From positions 1-45,243 of the IMG/VR virus record IMGVR_UViG_3300043448_000556: DNA of 45,243 nucleotides; one strand, written 5' to 3'. The stretch comes from a virus. Numbering within the stretch: position 1 is the stretch's first letter; each line of letters starts with the position of its first letter. A program made the translations under genes and the position numbers. Below are positions 31,327 to 38,171 of this stretch, piece after piece. The notes under the pieces are model-generated. The model had not been told where the DNA came from. It searched no databases and saw nothing but the letters and a program-made list of their open reading frames with translations.

Positions 31327-31706
31327 ACATAATACTCTATACCCACGATTTTGAGCCTATTACTGTAGTAGATCTTCCACACTGGCTATTAGAAGCTGTT
31401 GAGCGCGAGGGTGCTGTTAAGGTAGCTGTAAAGCGCCCTATTACACCCGACTTTATTGAGCAGGTGGCAGTTGGCTCAGTTGAGGGTCCGGAGACAGTTA
31501 CTATTCAAGCTAAACGCCTGCAGTGGAGCGATGGTACGGTAAAGCCAATATATGTTACTAATGATGAAATACTAGCACTAACACTAAAGCCTGAGTGGTT
31601 ACCTGGCCAGCGGTTGCAAGTACAAAACCTACAAGCAGCTGCCGAGTGGTTGGGCAAGCAACTTAAACGACTAATGCGAAAATATAATCTTGACGGCGGA
31701 TTCTGA
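31323..31706 (+). CDS. hypothetical protein, 127 aa
   Basis: Not recognised. GTG start coupled to the thyX stop (GTGA). Beta-rich first half (IILYTHDFEPITVVDLPHW, AVKVAVKRPITPDF) and a helical basic end (WLGKQLKRLMRKYNL). Cotranscription with thyX suggests a metabolic or regulatory role, unproved. Confidence 0.7.
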   Translation: MNIILYTHDFEPITVVDLPHWLLEAVEREGAVKVAVKRPITPDFIEQVAVGSVEGPETVTIQAKRLQWSDGTVKPIYVTNDEILALTLKPEWLPGQRLQVQNLQAAAEWLGKQLKRLMRKYNLDGGF

Positions 31707-31744
31707 TTACTTTATAATATATTTTTATTTGACGGAAATGCGCC

Positions 31745-31972
31745 ATGAAAAAATACCGCACTAATCGTATTCCTAAATTAGCTCCGCCACCAGGCCGCAC
31801 TATGAACGATCATATTCCTAGTCGCGATAGTGGCGATGGCATAGGTGCTAAGCGTGAAAATCCGGTTTATACTGGCGGTAACATCATTGGCATTGGTACA
31901 CTACACAAATCAAATGCTGTGCCTATCTTTAGTCAACAAGAGGCTAAAGATATTAGTGCTATGCGGAGGTAA
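31745..31972 (+). CDS. conserved phage hypothetical protein, 75 aa
   Basis: The layout KLAPPPGRTMNDHIPSRD, then PVYTGGNIIGIGTLHKSNAV and PIFSQQEAKDISAM, matches small proteins I recall from many large phages, with unknown function. No domain. AATGCGCC lies before ATG; a weak ribosome-binding site GACGGAAA is visible. Confidence 0.7.
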   Translation: MKKYRTNRIPKLAPPPGRTMNDHIPSRDSGDGIGAKRENPVYTGGNIIGIGTLHKSNAVPIFSQQEAKDISAMRR

Positions 31973-31973
31973 T

Positions 31974-32156
31974 ATGCGGTTAACAAGAAAACAGATTAAT
32001 CAATTGGCTGAGATTGTAGATCACTTTCAAGAAGTTGAACTATATGAATTGTATGAGGAACACACTGGCATTGGCCCTATCGTAAGAGTAAAATTTTCGC
32101 TTTTTGGCAAAACTAGTGATACTAGCATAGATATAACTGATGTGGAGAATTGGTAG
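31974..32156 (+). CDS. hypothetical protein, 60 aa
   Basis: Not recognised. ATG 31974 has GGAGGT 4 nt upstream, so this start is better than the longer one. Acidic and helical N-terminus (INQLAEIVDHFQEVELYELY), beta-strand-like end. The stop TAG shares its last base with the next GTG. Confidence 0.65.
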   Translation: MRLTRKQINQLAEIVDHFQEVELYELYEEHTGIGPIVRVKFSLFGKTSDTSIDITDVENW

Positions 32157-32359
32157 TGAACGTACCTGTACAAAAGAAATTTATTGAGTGGTTTTACAAC
32201 AAACCTTTTCCTAGCTATGATAGCAACCGCAACCGCAATGGTTTTTTAGAAGAAATGTTAGATTGTGGTAATGTTAGGCATGATACTATACAATACTGGG
32301 TACAAGAAGCATTTCATCAAGGGGCTAAGGCACAACGGGAGTTAGACAGTGAAAAGTAA
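32156..32359 (+). CDS. hypothetical protein, 67 aa
   Basis: Not recognised. GTG 32156 with GGAG 7 nt upstream is preferred to TTG 32150. Aromatic/basic start (KKFIEWFYNKPFPSYDSN). Overlaps the next gene by 11 nt. Confidence 0.65.
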   Translation: MNVPVQKKFIEWFYNKPFPSYDSNRNRNGFLEEMLDCGNVRHDTIQYWVQEAFHQGAKAQRELDSEK

Positions 32360-32654
32360 TCTTGGACAAATGTGGGGCGGTATACCACCACCCGAGACTC
32401 GTGCTCAACAAGGTTTAGAGGCTAAGTTACACAAGCTGGAGCAAGAGATCATGGAATTAAGGCAATTAGTATACAAACTAATACCACCAGTACAACCAGT
32501 GCAGCCTGCAATTTACAGAGGTTGTCAAGTATGTGGCATGACTATGGAGCGTAGTATGGGCTACGTATGTCCACACTTTGGTTGTCCCACTCGCGTAACC
32601 TCTACTAGTGTACAACCAGCTACATACCTAGACTTAAGCAGAGAACAAGCATAA
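32349..32654 (+). CDS. zinc-ribbon-like phage protein, 101 aa
   Basis: GTG start. Short coiled coil (LEAKLHKLEQEIMELRQLVY), proline/valine linker, then CQVCGMTMERSMGYVCPHFGC, a four-Cys zinc-ribbon-like site. Similar proteins with a coiled coil plus cysteine cluster occur in other phages. Function unknown. Confidence 0.65.
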   Translation: MKSNLGQMWGGIPPPETRAQQGLEAKLHKLEQEIMELRQLVYKLIPPVQPVQPAIYRGCQVCGMTMERSMGYVCPHFGCPTRVTSTSVQPATYLDLSREQA

Positions 32655-32664
32655 AGGAACTAAC

Positions 32665-33315
32665 GTGAAAGTAATTATTGACTCATATAACAATTGGTTT
32701 GGCCCCTATCAGCTAGCTGAACTGCTTTGCTTTTGGGTCAAAGAAGTTAAAGACGAAGATGGTTTGTTAGACAAGCCCAAATGGGTTCACCGTTTTGGTG
32801 AATGGCTTTCTGAAAAACAGGATGGCACTCCTACTCTATTACATAAGTTCTTGTTATGGGTAGACCGCAAAAAAACTCGTCAAGTGTACGTAAAGATTGA
32901 CAAATGGGATACTTGGTCAATGGATCATACCCTAAGTCATATAGTTGTACCCATGCTCAAGCAATTGCAAGCCACTAAGCATGGTGCACCGCTGGTAGAT
33001 GATGAGGATGTGCCAGAGCACTTACGTAGCACTAGTGCACCCCCAAAAGAGCATGATTATGATGTTGATGATAATCACTTTAAGCGCTGGGACTGGGCAC
33101 TAGATGAAATGATTTGGGCCTTCGAGCAAAAATTAGATGATAATCCTGACGATCAGTTCTATACCCATCCTAGTGAGGCGGAGAAAGCTGGCAAGAGCTT
33201 TCAGGAACAAATTGAGCTGATTAAGATTGATCGTGACGGTTTAGATGCCTGGCAAGCTCGCAAGGCCAATGGCTATAGACTATTTGGTAAATACTATGAA
33301 GCACTGTGGGATTGA
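32665..33315 (+). CDS. conserved phage hypothetical protein, 216 aa
   Basis: GTG start with AAAGGAACTAAC upstream. Trp/Asp-rich, with WVHRFGEWLSEK, KIDKWDTWSMDHTLSHIVVP and RWDWALDEMIWAFEQ. The last segment recurs in hypothetical proteins of T4-like and related phages, from memory. Soluble; no catalytic motif recognised. Acidic centre (VDDEDVPEHL, DVDDNHFKRWDW). Confidence 0.7.
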   Translation: MKVIIDSYNNWFGPYQLAELLCFWVKEVKDEDGLLDKPKWVHRFGEWLSEKQDGTPTLLHKFLLWVDRKKTRQVYVKIDKWDTWSMDHTLSHIVVPMLKQLQATKHGAPLVDDEDVPEHLRSTSAPPKEHDYDVDDNHFKRWDWALDEMIWAFEQKLDDNPDDQFYTHPSEAEKAGKSFQEQIELIKIDRDGLDAWQARKANGYRLFGKYYEALWD

Positions 33316-33317
33316 AC

Positions 33318-33488
33318 ATGGAAATATTACTTGGTATAGGCATATTCTTTTTAATCATTGGCTTAGTAGTTTGGCGACTTAGGGTCCGCCAAGAACTGGA
33401 AGAACGCCGCGTTAATGCAGCATATACAGTAGCTGGTAAAGATAATTACCCTGGTGAACCGTGGCCTTGGCCTAAAAGTGAGAAATAA
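33318..33488 (+). CDS. small membrane protein, 56 aa
   Basis: ATG 33318 (MEILLGIGIFFLIIGLVVW): one N-terminal transmembrane helix, then a basic segment (RLRVRQELEERR) and a soluble tail with PWPWPKSEK. It overlaps nothing and lies just before the tRNA-array promoter. Confidence 0.6.
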   Translation: MEILLGIGIFFLIIGLVVWRLRVRQELEERRVNAAYTVAGKDNYPGEPWPWPKSEK

Positions 33489-33494
33489 TTTACT

Positions 33495-33523
33495 TGATTT
33501 ATGTGGCTAAACGGCCTATAATA
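33495..33523 (+). promoter_or_regulatory. promoter of the tRNA array
   Basis: TTGATT (33495-33500), 17 bp, TATAAT (33518-33523), followed by ATTATATATTG as in other right-arm promoters. First tRNA begins 31 bp later. Confidence 0.8.
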
Positions 33524-33554
33524 TTATATATTGATTGATTAAACAAAACACAAC

Positions 33555-33631
33555 GCACCGTTCGTCTAGCGGTCTAGGACAACGCCCTTTCACGGCGTAG
33601 ATCACGGGTTCAAATCCCGTACGGTGTGCCA
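33555..33631 (+). tRNA. tRNA-Glu(TTC)
   Basis: Acceptor GCACCGT/ACGGTGT, discriminator G, encoded CCA, anticodon loop CTTTCAC. Confidence 0.93.
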
Positions 33632-33636
33632 AATAT

Positions 33637-33721
33637 GGACAACGAGCAGCATTGGCGAATGCAGCAGACTGTAAATCTGTCACCTTTGGTATACGGGGTT
33701 CGATTCCCTGGTTGTCCACCA
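33637..33721 (+). tRNA. tRNA-Tyr(GTA)
   Basis: Class II with extra arm; acceptor GGACAAC/GTTGTCC, encoded CCA, anticodon loop CTGTAAA. Confidence 0.93.
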
Positions 33722-33727
33722 AACAAC

Positions 33728-33801
33728 TCCGGTGTAGTATAATGGCAGTGCGACGGTCTCCAAAACCGTTAGTGGGGGTTCGATTCCCTCCACCGGAGCC
33801 A
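33728..33801 (+). tRNA. tRNA-Trp(CCA)
   Basis: Acceptor TCCGGTG/CACCGGA, discriminator G, encoded CCA, anticodon loop CTCCAAA. Confidence 0.93.
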
Positions 33802-33806
33802 TATTG

Positions 33807-33859
33807 AAACACACTGATTGTCCCACAGAGGCCTTTACTAATATCTGTACAGTGTGTTT
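33807..33859 (+). ncRNA. small stem-closed RNA element within tRNA array
   Basis: AAACACACTG (33807-33816) pairs perfectly with CAGTGTGTTT (33850-33859), and ACAGA (33825-33829) with TCTGT (33844-33848). It lies between tRNA-Trp and tRNA-Asp. Either a stable small RNA or a processing stem. Confidence 0.5.
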
Positions 33860-33865
33860 TAATAT

Positions 33866-33940
33866 GGCTTGTTAGTTCATTGGTTATAATAGTGGCTTGT
33901 CACGCCACAGAGACGAGTTCGAATCTCGTACAGGCCGCCA
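33866..33940 (+). tRNA. tRNA-Asp(GTC)
   Basis: Acceptor GGCTTGT/ACAGGCC, discriminator G, encoded CCA, anticodon loop TTGTCAC. Confidence 0.93.
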
Positions 33941-33944
33941 TATT

Positions 33945-34037
33945 GGAAAGTTGGCTGAGCTGGTTTAAGGCAGCGACTTGCTAAGTCGTCGATTGGCTAA
34001 CGCTGATCCGTGGGTTCGAATCCCACACTTTCCACCA
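33945..34037 (+). tRNA. tRNA-Ser(GCT)
   Basis: Class II with long extra arm; acceptor GGAAAGT/ACTTTCC, encoded CCA, anticodon loop TTGCTAA. Confidence 0.93.
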
Positions 34038-34044
34038 AATCAAT

Positions 34045-34119
34045 TCTGAGATAGCTCAGCGGTAGAGCAGTTGGCTGTTAACCAATTGGTCGTAGGTTCG
34101 ATCCCTACTCTCAGAGCCA
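34045..34119 (+). tRNA. tRNA-Asn(GTT)
   Basis: Acceptor TCTGAGA/TCTCAGA, discriminator G, encoded CCA, anticodon loop CTGTTAA. Confidence 0.93.
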
Positions 34120-34125
34120 AACAAT

Positions 34126-34200
34126 CGCGGGATAGAGTAGTGGAATCTCGTTAGCCTCATAAGCTAAAGGTCACAGGTTCGAATCCTGTTCCCGCAACCA
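34126..34200 (+). tRNA. tRNA-Met(CAT), initiator-like
   Basis: Acceptor CGCGGGA/TCCCGCA has an unpaired C1-A72, the hallmark of bacterial initiator tRNA, and the 5' and 3' ends resemble tRNA-fMet. The anticodon stem TTAGC/GCTAA lacks the three G-C pairs that normally favour the P site. Anticodon loop CTCATAA; encoded CCA. Confidence 0.9.
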
Positions 34201-34201
34201 A

Positions 34202-34277
34202 TCCAGATTAGCTCAGCTGGTAGAGCAAACGACCGATAATCGTTAGGTCAGTGGTTCGAGTCCACTATCTGGAACCA
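34202..34277 (+). tRNA. tRNA-Ile(GAT)
   Basis: Acceptor TCCAGAT/ATCTGGA, discriminator A, encoded CCA, anticodon loop CCGATAA. Confidence 0.93.
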
Positions 34278-34279
34278 AA

Positions 34280-34399
34280 ATATAGTTGAGTACATTAGCA
34301 GTTGGCGTTCAACCACCTGAAAATATAACCTTGCAAGGCAGCACGTTTAGGCAACGAGGTACACGTTGCAAAAGTGGATGCTAGTGTACTCAACTATAT
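34280..34399 (+). ncRNA. structured RNA closed by a 21-bp helix, in the tRNA array
   Basis: The outer arms 34280-34300 and 34379-34399 pair over 21 positions with a single G-U. Inside, CCAC pairs with GTGG and encloses CCTTGCAAGG and GCAACG-aggtaca-CGTTGC hairpins. No protein frame fits. It starts 2 nt after tRNA-Ile CCA, so it is transcribed with the array. T4 also carries stable non-tRNA RNAs in its tRNA cluster; similarity beyond context is untested. Confidence 0.75.
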
Positions 34400-34437
34400 T
34401 GCCCGTAGGCAGCACCAACACACAGCACGAGGATATT

Positions 34438-35070
34438 ATGAAAACTGCAAAGATACTAGTATGTGATCCTTATCTAGAACTTGACTGTGCACATGCTGTT
34501 GCTAGTGCGCTTAAGCCTGAGTTTAAGGTACAAATGATTACCCTAGAAAATATGCCGTTTGCTCTCTATGATTGTGATCTTTTAGTAGTAGGTGGTGGTA
34601 TCGGCGACAGCGATGTATTTGACGATGTTATGAGTCGTAATAATATTCGTGCGGTACAAGATTATGTAGAAGCTGGTGGTAAGTATTTGGGAATTTGCAT
34701 GGGTGCTTACTGGGCCGGTGGACTTTACTTTGACATTGTGCCACTAGCCGTCGGACAGTATGTTGTTACCCAGGACAATGGTATCGACCACGAAGACCCT
34801 ACTGTAGCTAAGATTAGCTGGCAAGGTGTGGAACATAACATGTACTTCTACGACGGCTGTACTTTTCATGCACCAACTAAAGATACCGAAGTCATTGCTA
34901 GATACCAGAATGGTTATCCTATGGCTATTATTGAGAATAATCAGGTTGGATTGATAGGTTGTCATCCTGAAAGCGAGCAGTGGTGGTTTGACGATTTTGA
35001 AGTTAACCACTACAGCCCGCAACATGCACAACTATTAAAAGACTTTGCCATTAGGTTAGTATTAAACTAA
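34438..35070 (+). CDS. class I glutamine amidotransferase-like (BPL_N-type) protein
   Basis: 210 residues from ATG 34438 (GAGGATATT upstream); the longer frame would enter the structured RNA. Pattern: ILVCDPY start, LLVVGGGIGDSDVF, nucleophile elbow GICMGAYWAGG with Cys, and GCHPESEQWWF containing the catalytic His and Glu. This fits the BPL_N/GATase1-like fold. Substrate unknown. It is flanked by tRNA genes on both sides, so translation and tRNA processing share one transcript. Confidence 0.8.
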   Translation: MKTAKILVCDPYLELDCAHAVASALKPEFKVQMITLENMPFALYDCDLLVVGGGIGDSDVFDDVMSRNNIRAVQDYVEAGGKYLGICMGAYWAGGLYFDIVPLAVGQYVVTQDNGIDHEDPTVAKISWQGVEHNMYFYDGCTFHAPTKDTEVIARYQNGYPMAIIENNQVGLIGCHPESEQWWFDDFEVNHYSPQHAQLLKDFAIRLVLN

Positions 35071-35073
35071 AAT

Positions 35074-35151
35074 CTCGGATTAGTTCAGCCTGGTTAGAAT
35101 GCCTGCTTTGGGAGCAGGAGGTCGAGAGTTCGAATCCCTCATCCGAGACCA
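35074..35151 (+). tRNA. tRNA-Pro(TGG)
   Basis: Acceptor CTCGGAT/ATCCGAG, discriminator A, encoded CCA, anticodon loop TTTGGGA. Confidence 0.93.
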
Positions 35152-35160
35152 ACAAACAAC

Positions 35161-35238
35161 ATGGAGGTGGCCGAGTGGTCCAAGGCAACGATCTGCAAAA
35201 TCGTACAATCGCGGGTTCAAATCCCGCCCTCCATTCCA
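35161..35238 (+). tRNA. tRNA-Cys(GCA)
   Basis: Acceptor ATGGAGG/CCTCCAT, discriminator T, encoded CCA, anticodon loop CTGCAAA. Overlaps the only canonical start of the following DUF1737 frame. Confidence 0.9.
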
Positions 35239-35426
35239 CTGTAACAAAATACATTATCTTAAAATCATCTAGCGTTGACACCCTAGTCATAGAGGTCAAC
35301 GCTCTTTTGCGTTTAGGTTGGCAACCCCAGGGTGGGGTTGCTAGGAACGGCGATGTTTATGCTCAAGCAATGGTTCAGTATGGTAACCAATTTACTAATA
35401 ATGTTAGTACTCCTATTCGGATTTAG
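35175..35426 (+). CDS. DUF1737-like protein, start inside tRNA-Cys or non-canonical
   Basis: The segment KYIILKSSSVDTLVIEVNAL then LRLGWQPQGGVARNGDVYAQ matches DUF1737 (strand, helix, GWxxxGG, Y-x-QA). The domain begins at about 35244, just after the tRNA CCA end at 35238. No ATG, GTG or TTG occurs between the tRNA and the domain; the only in-frame canonical start is GTG 35175 inside the tRNA. Either translation begins within the tRNA sequence, or at an ATT (35253), or the 5' end was replaced by the tRNA. Confidence 0.6.
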   Translation: MVQGNDLQNRTIAGSNPALHSTVTKYIILKSSSVDTLVIEVNALLRLGWQPQGGVARNGDVYAQAMVQYGNQFTNNVSTPIRI

Positions 35427-35484
35427 TTTACTTATAATCCCAACAGTAGGTATAGTATTAGGCTTAATAAGGAAAACACTATGA
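35380..35484 (+). CDS. tiny membrane protein, 34 aa
   Basis: ATG 35380 in another frame inside the DUF1737 end. The product is almost wholly hydrophobic (MLVLLFGFSLLIIPTVGIVL) with a basic end (GLIRKTL). Its TGA overlaps the next start (ATGATG). Supported by coupling and hydrophobicity only. Confidence 0.4.
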   Translation: MVTNLLIMLVLLFGFSLLIIPTVGIVLGLIRKTL

Positions 35485-35669
35485 TGATGTGGGTCGATCC
35501 GCCAAGTGGTTGGCGTTATGGATTTCCTAAGATTTATAAGCGGGACATGCCCATTGAGCAATGGTTAATTGACAATGGTTATCCAGAACATGATGTAGAC
35601 TGGGCTGCTCAACACATGCGTTGGTGGCCTGTAGAGGAGGGTGACGAGGATGAAACAATGGCTAAGTGA
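35481..35669 (+). CDS. hypothetical protein, 62 aa
   Basis: Not recognised. Trp/Pro-rich (MWVDPPSGWRYGFPKIYK) with an acidic C-terminus (VEEGDEDETMAK). AAGGAAAACACT precedes ATG. Overlaps the next gene by 20 nt. Confidence 0.6.
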   Translation: MMMWVDPPSGWRYGFPKIYKRDMPIEQWLIDNGYPEHDVDWAAQHMRWWPVEEGDEDETMAK

Positions 35670-35871
35670 GTTTAAGGCCAGTTGGCGCGACAAGAATTTT
35701 ATTTGTGCCATGCTGGTATTTATCCTAAGTTATATGCTAATAGCCGCCGTTGCCATGCTACTATCAGCACAACTTGCCCTAGCAATTCTAGGCGGTATAG
35801 CTGGTTGGCAATTAGCAAGTTGGAGCTTTCGTATTGCGCCTAAGATAAAGCAATCTTTATTTAAAGACTAA
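35650..35871 (+). CDS. small membrane protein, 73 aa
   Basis: ATG 35650 (MKQWLSEFKASWRDK) with GAGGAGGG upstream; GTG 35641 is an alternative. Two hydrophobic helices (FICAMLVFILSYMLIAAVAM and LALAILGGIAGWQLASW) and a basic tail. No family recognised. Confidence 0.6.
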   Translation: MKQWLSEFKASWRDKNFICAMLVFILSYMLIAAVAMLLSAQLALAILGGIAGWQLASWSFRIAPKIKQSLFKD

Positions 35872-35881
35872 AAATATTCTG

Positions 35882-35910
35882 TTGACCCATATGTGGTTTG
35901 TCTGTATAAT
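35882..35910 (+). promoter_or_regulatory. tandem promoter 1 upstream of SANT/HTH gene
   Basis: TTGACC (35882-35887), 17 bp, TATAAT (35905-35910), preceded by AAAATATTC. Confidence 0.85.
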
Positions 35911-35967
35911 ATACATATTGATTGGCAGACAACCAATAAAACCAAATAAACAACAAAAAATATTCAT

Positions 35968-35996
35968 TTGACGGGTTTGATGATTGTCTGTATAAT
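35968..35996 (+). promoter_or_regulatory. tandem promoter 2 upstream of SANT/HTH gene
   Basis: TTGACG (35968-35973), 17 bp, TATAAT (35991-35996), preceded by AAAATATTCA. Two near-identical promoters 86 bp apart both drive 36036-36341. Confidence 0.85.
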
Positions 35997-36035
35997 CATA
36001 TTATTGATTTGCAAATAACCCCTAGGAAAAACAAA

Positions 36036-36341
36036 ATGGAAAACAAAGCACAAAACTACACCCCTGAGCAAACCCAGTTGATTGTTGAGCAGTACAAACA
36101 GGGTACTCCAGTTGAGCAGATTGCCCAAACCCTTGGCAAGAGCACCCGCAGCATCGTTGCCAAACTTAGCCGTGAAGGTGTTTATGTAGCCAAGACCAAG
36201 GCTGCACAGCCCCGTGTTCGCAAGGCTGATCTTGTAGAGCGTATCGCCGGTGCAGTTGGTGTTCCTAGTGAAGTTTTTGAAAGCCTGGAAAAAGCCAACC
36301 ACGAAGTACTTGAGCAGCTTGCACAAAAACTTGGTGTTTGA
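36036..36341 (+). CDS. SANT/HTH-type small DNA-binding protein (right arm)
   Basis: 101 residues from ATG 36036 (AGGAAAAAC upstream). N-terminal HTH (YTPEQTQLIVEQYKQGTPVE, then QIAQTLGKSTRSIVAKLSRE) ending in GVYV, basic linker (KTKAAQPRVRKADL) and a C-terminal helical domain. The layout parallels the leftward protein 13215-13589. Codon use is more GC-rich and regular than neighbours, and two strong promoters plus a terminator surround it, all signs of a highly expressed DNA-binding protein. Confidence 0.7.
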   Translation: MENKAQNYTPEQTQLIVEQYKQGTPVEQIAQTLGKSTRSIVAKLSREGVYVAKTKAAQPRVRKADLVERIAGAVGVPSEVFESLEKANHEVLEQLAQKLGV

Positions 36342-36345
36342 ATTG

Positions 36346-36374
36346 TGGGCCAGCACTGCTGGCCCATTCTATTT
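36346..36374 (+). terminator. intrinsic terminator after SANT/HTH gene
   Basis: TGGGCCAGC-act-GCTGGCCCA followed by TTCTATTT. Mirrors the 1953-1980 hairpin, including the ATTCTATTT tail just before a ribosome-binding site. Confidence 0.8.
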
Positions 36375-36385
36375 CTAGGACAGCT

Positions 36386-36685
36386 ATGAAAATTATTATT
36401 ACTACTCAGGTCTATTGCAACTATGGTACAGCTAACAACCCTTACTGGAAAGCTAAAGGTGCTGGTGATTATGTAGTCAACCTGCCTTGTGGATATACTG
36501 ACGAAGATGTTAAGCGTAAGATAGAACTGGCCAAAGCTGTTATTGAGCTGCACAATACGCCCATGTGGTGGGAAACATGGCTTGGCTATCATGTAGTTGA
36601 AGATAATATTCTCACAGACTTTGAGTCGCAGCAACTAGAGTGGGATGGTAAAATAGAATTTCCAGCAGAGGTATTAAATGTTTAA
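36386..36685 (+). CDS. hypothetical protein, 99 aa
   Basis: Not recognised. Beta-strand start (MKIIITTQVYCNYGTANNPY) and a helical centre (EDVKRKIELAKAVIEL). AGGACAGCT precedes ATG. First of four overlapping small genes (to 37596). Confidence 0.65.
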   Translation: MKIIITTQVYCNYGTANNPYWKAKGAGDYVVNLPCGYTDEDVKRKIELAKAVIELHNTPMWWETWLGYHVVEDNILTDFESQQLEWDGKIEFPAEVLNV

Positions 36686-37058
36686 TGAAGAATTACATAA
36701 TAGCTTTCAGCGGTGGGAGCAAGATCTTGAACAAGATCACGACAAGTTCTGGAATGGATTAAATAAAGACGATCAGCTAAAAGCGTTTTGCAGTGTTATG
36801 CGTAGATTGTATAAAGCTGAGATAGAGCAGAACAGTAGCTATCGCCACACCCTCTACGATGTATTCGGTTTTGGGCCTGAAAGTTATGTGCAGGCACAGG
36901 TTAGTGGCTTTTTAGCAATACACAATGCTATTTGGGACGGCGAACGTCTTGGCCAGTTAATAGATAAACTAGAAGCTCGTGTGGTGGAAGCCCTGGCCGA
37001 AGATGCTGAAGAAGTTAAACAGGTATTCGACAAATTTAGGAAAGATCAATGGATGTAA
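36678..37058 (+). CDS. hypothetical protein, 126 aa
   Basis: Not recognised. Highly helical and charged (FQRWEQDLEQDHDKFWNGL; LEARVVEALAEDAEEVKQVF). Overlaps the neighbours by 8 and 10 nt. Confidence 0.65.
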   Translation: MFNEELHNSFQRWEQDLEQDHDKFWNGLNKDDQLKAFCSVMRRLYKAEIEQNSSYRHTLYDVFGFGPESYVQAQVSGFLAIHNAIWDGERLGQLIDKLEARVVEALAEDAEEVKQVFDKFRKDQWM

Positions 37059-37387
37059 CTAAAATTGTAATTAACCGTGACTATGGCGGTGGGTTTCACC
37101 TTAGCGATGAAGCCTACAGCTTTATTGCTAAACGTAAGGGCTGGCAACATGCTTACGATGACTATGATCACAGCTATTTTACTACTGGTAACAACGATTA
37201 TATGTATGCCAACGAGCTTAACCGTGACGATCCAGACCTAGTCCAGTGCATTGAAACACTAGGCGAAGCTGCTAATGGTCGCTATAGCGAACTTAAAATT
37301 GTTGAGATACCCAGTGACGTTAATTGGATCATCTGTGAGTATGATGGCATCGAGTGGGTAGCGGAGCAGCATAGAACATGGCACTGA
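37049..37387 (+). CDS. hypothetical protein, 112 aa
   Basis: Not recognised. Tyr/Asp-rich (DYDHSYFTTGNNDYMYANEL) with a LVQCIETLGEAANGRYSELK segment found in small proteins of other phages. Start lies in the end of the previous gene; overlaps the next by 10 nt. Confidence 0.65.
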   Translation: MDVTKIVINRDYGGGFHLSDEAYSFIAKRKGWQHAYDDYDHSYFTTGNNDYMYANELNRDDPDLVQCIETLGEAANGRYSELKIVEIPSDVNWIICEYDGIEWVAEQHRTWH

Positions 37388-37596
37388 CACCACATGTTGT
37401 ACGTAACGTACTAGAATTACACAGCCAGGATATTGCTAGAGTACTAGATAGGAGCTCTGACGATATACTGGCTACAAGTGTTTTTCACATTAGAGATTAT
37501 GAACTTGCCAGACTGCTTCAAATGGTTTATAATAAAGCTATAAATCACATGTTAGACGGCATTGACAATGATACAGGCAGAAGTGCCTACGATTAA
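37378..37596 (+). CDS. hypothetical protein, 72 aa
   Basis: Not recognised. Helical and soluble (VVRNVLELHSQDIARVLDRS). ATG overlaps the previous stop region (ATGGCACTGA). Confidence 0.6.
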   Translation: MALTPHVVRNVLELHSQDIARVLDRSSDDILATSVFHIRDYELARLLQMVYNKAINHMLDGIDNDTGRSAYD

Positions 37597-37607
37597 AGGA
37601 GAATAAC

Positions 37608-38171
37608 ATGGCCAATTGTTGGCTTATCAGTGACATGCACTTTGGTCATGCAAATATCATAAAGTTTACCCGACACGACGGTACTTGGCTGCGTCCCTTT
37701 AGTAGTGTTGAGGAAATGGACGAGCACATGATCGACAACTGGAATCGTGTTGTTAATGCTAAAGACCGTGTATACATGCTAGGTGATGTGGTTATTAACC
37801 GTAAAAGTCTGCACACGCTAGATCGACTCAACGGACGTAAGGTGTTGATCAAGGGCAATCACGATATTTTTCCTGCTGAAGACTATCTTGGCTATGTAGA
37901 CGATGTTCGTGGTTATCATGTACTAGACGGTATGATACTGAGTCACATACCAGTACACCCAGACAGCCTAGCTAGATTTGGCTGTAATATTCACGGACAC
38001 CTACACTACCGTGAAGTAGTGCTGCCTGGTGACAAGGTTGACCCCAGATACTTTAACGTAAGTGTAGAGCGCGTTAACTATACACCAATCAGCTTTGAAG
38101 AATGCAAGCGCATAATCAAATTTCGTGGTGGTCATGTTGGCTTTCACGAACACGGCGAAAGGGCAATGTAA
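37608..38171 (+). CDS. calcineurin-like metallophosphoesterase
   Basis: 187 residues with the full set of metal-binding blocks: SDMHFGH, MLGDVV, KGNHD, LSHIPVH and NIHGHLH. Resembles small bacterial and phage phosphoesterases acting on nucleotides or phosphodiesters; too short to be the recombination nuclease, which is already at 976-1935. AAAGGAGAATAAC precedes ATG. Substrate unknown. Confidence 0.88.
   Translation: MANCWLISDMHFGHANIIKFTRHDGTWLRPFSSVEEMDEHMIDNWNRVVNAKDRVYMLGDVVINRKSLHTLDRLNGRKVLIKGNHDIFPAEDYLGYVDDVRGYHVLDGMILSHIPVHPDSLARFGCNIHGHLHYREVVLPGDKVDPRYFNVSVERVNYTPISFEECKRIIKFRGGHVGFHEHGERAM

Noticed and set aside
33516-33812. Minus-strand open frame of 98 codons
   Set aside because: It lies across three tRNA genes on the other strand.
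36182-36634. Minus-strand open frame of 150 codons
   Set aside because: Mirror of the GC-richer SANT/HTH gene, its terminator and the next gene; no ribosome-binding site.
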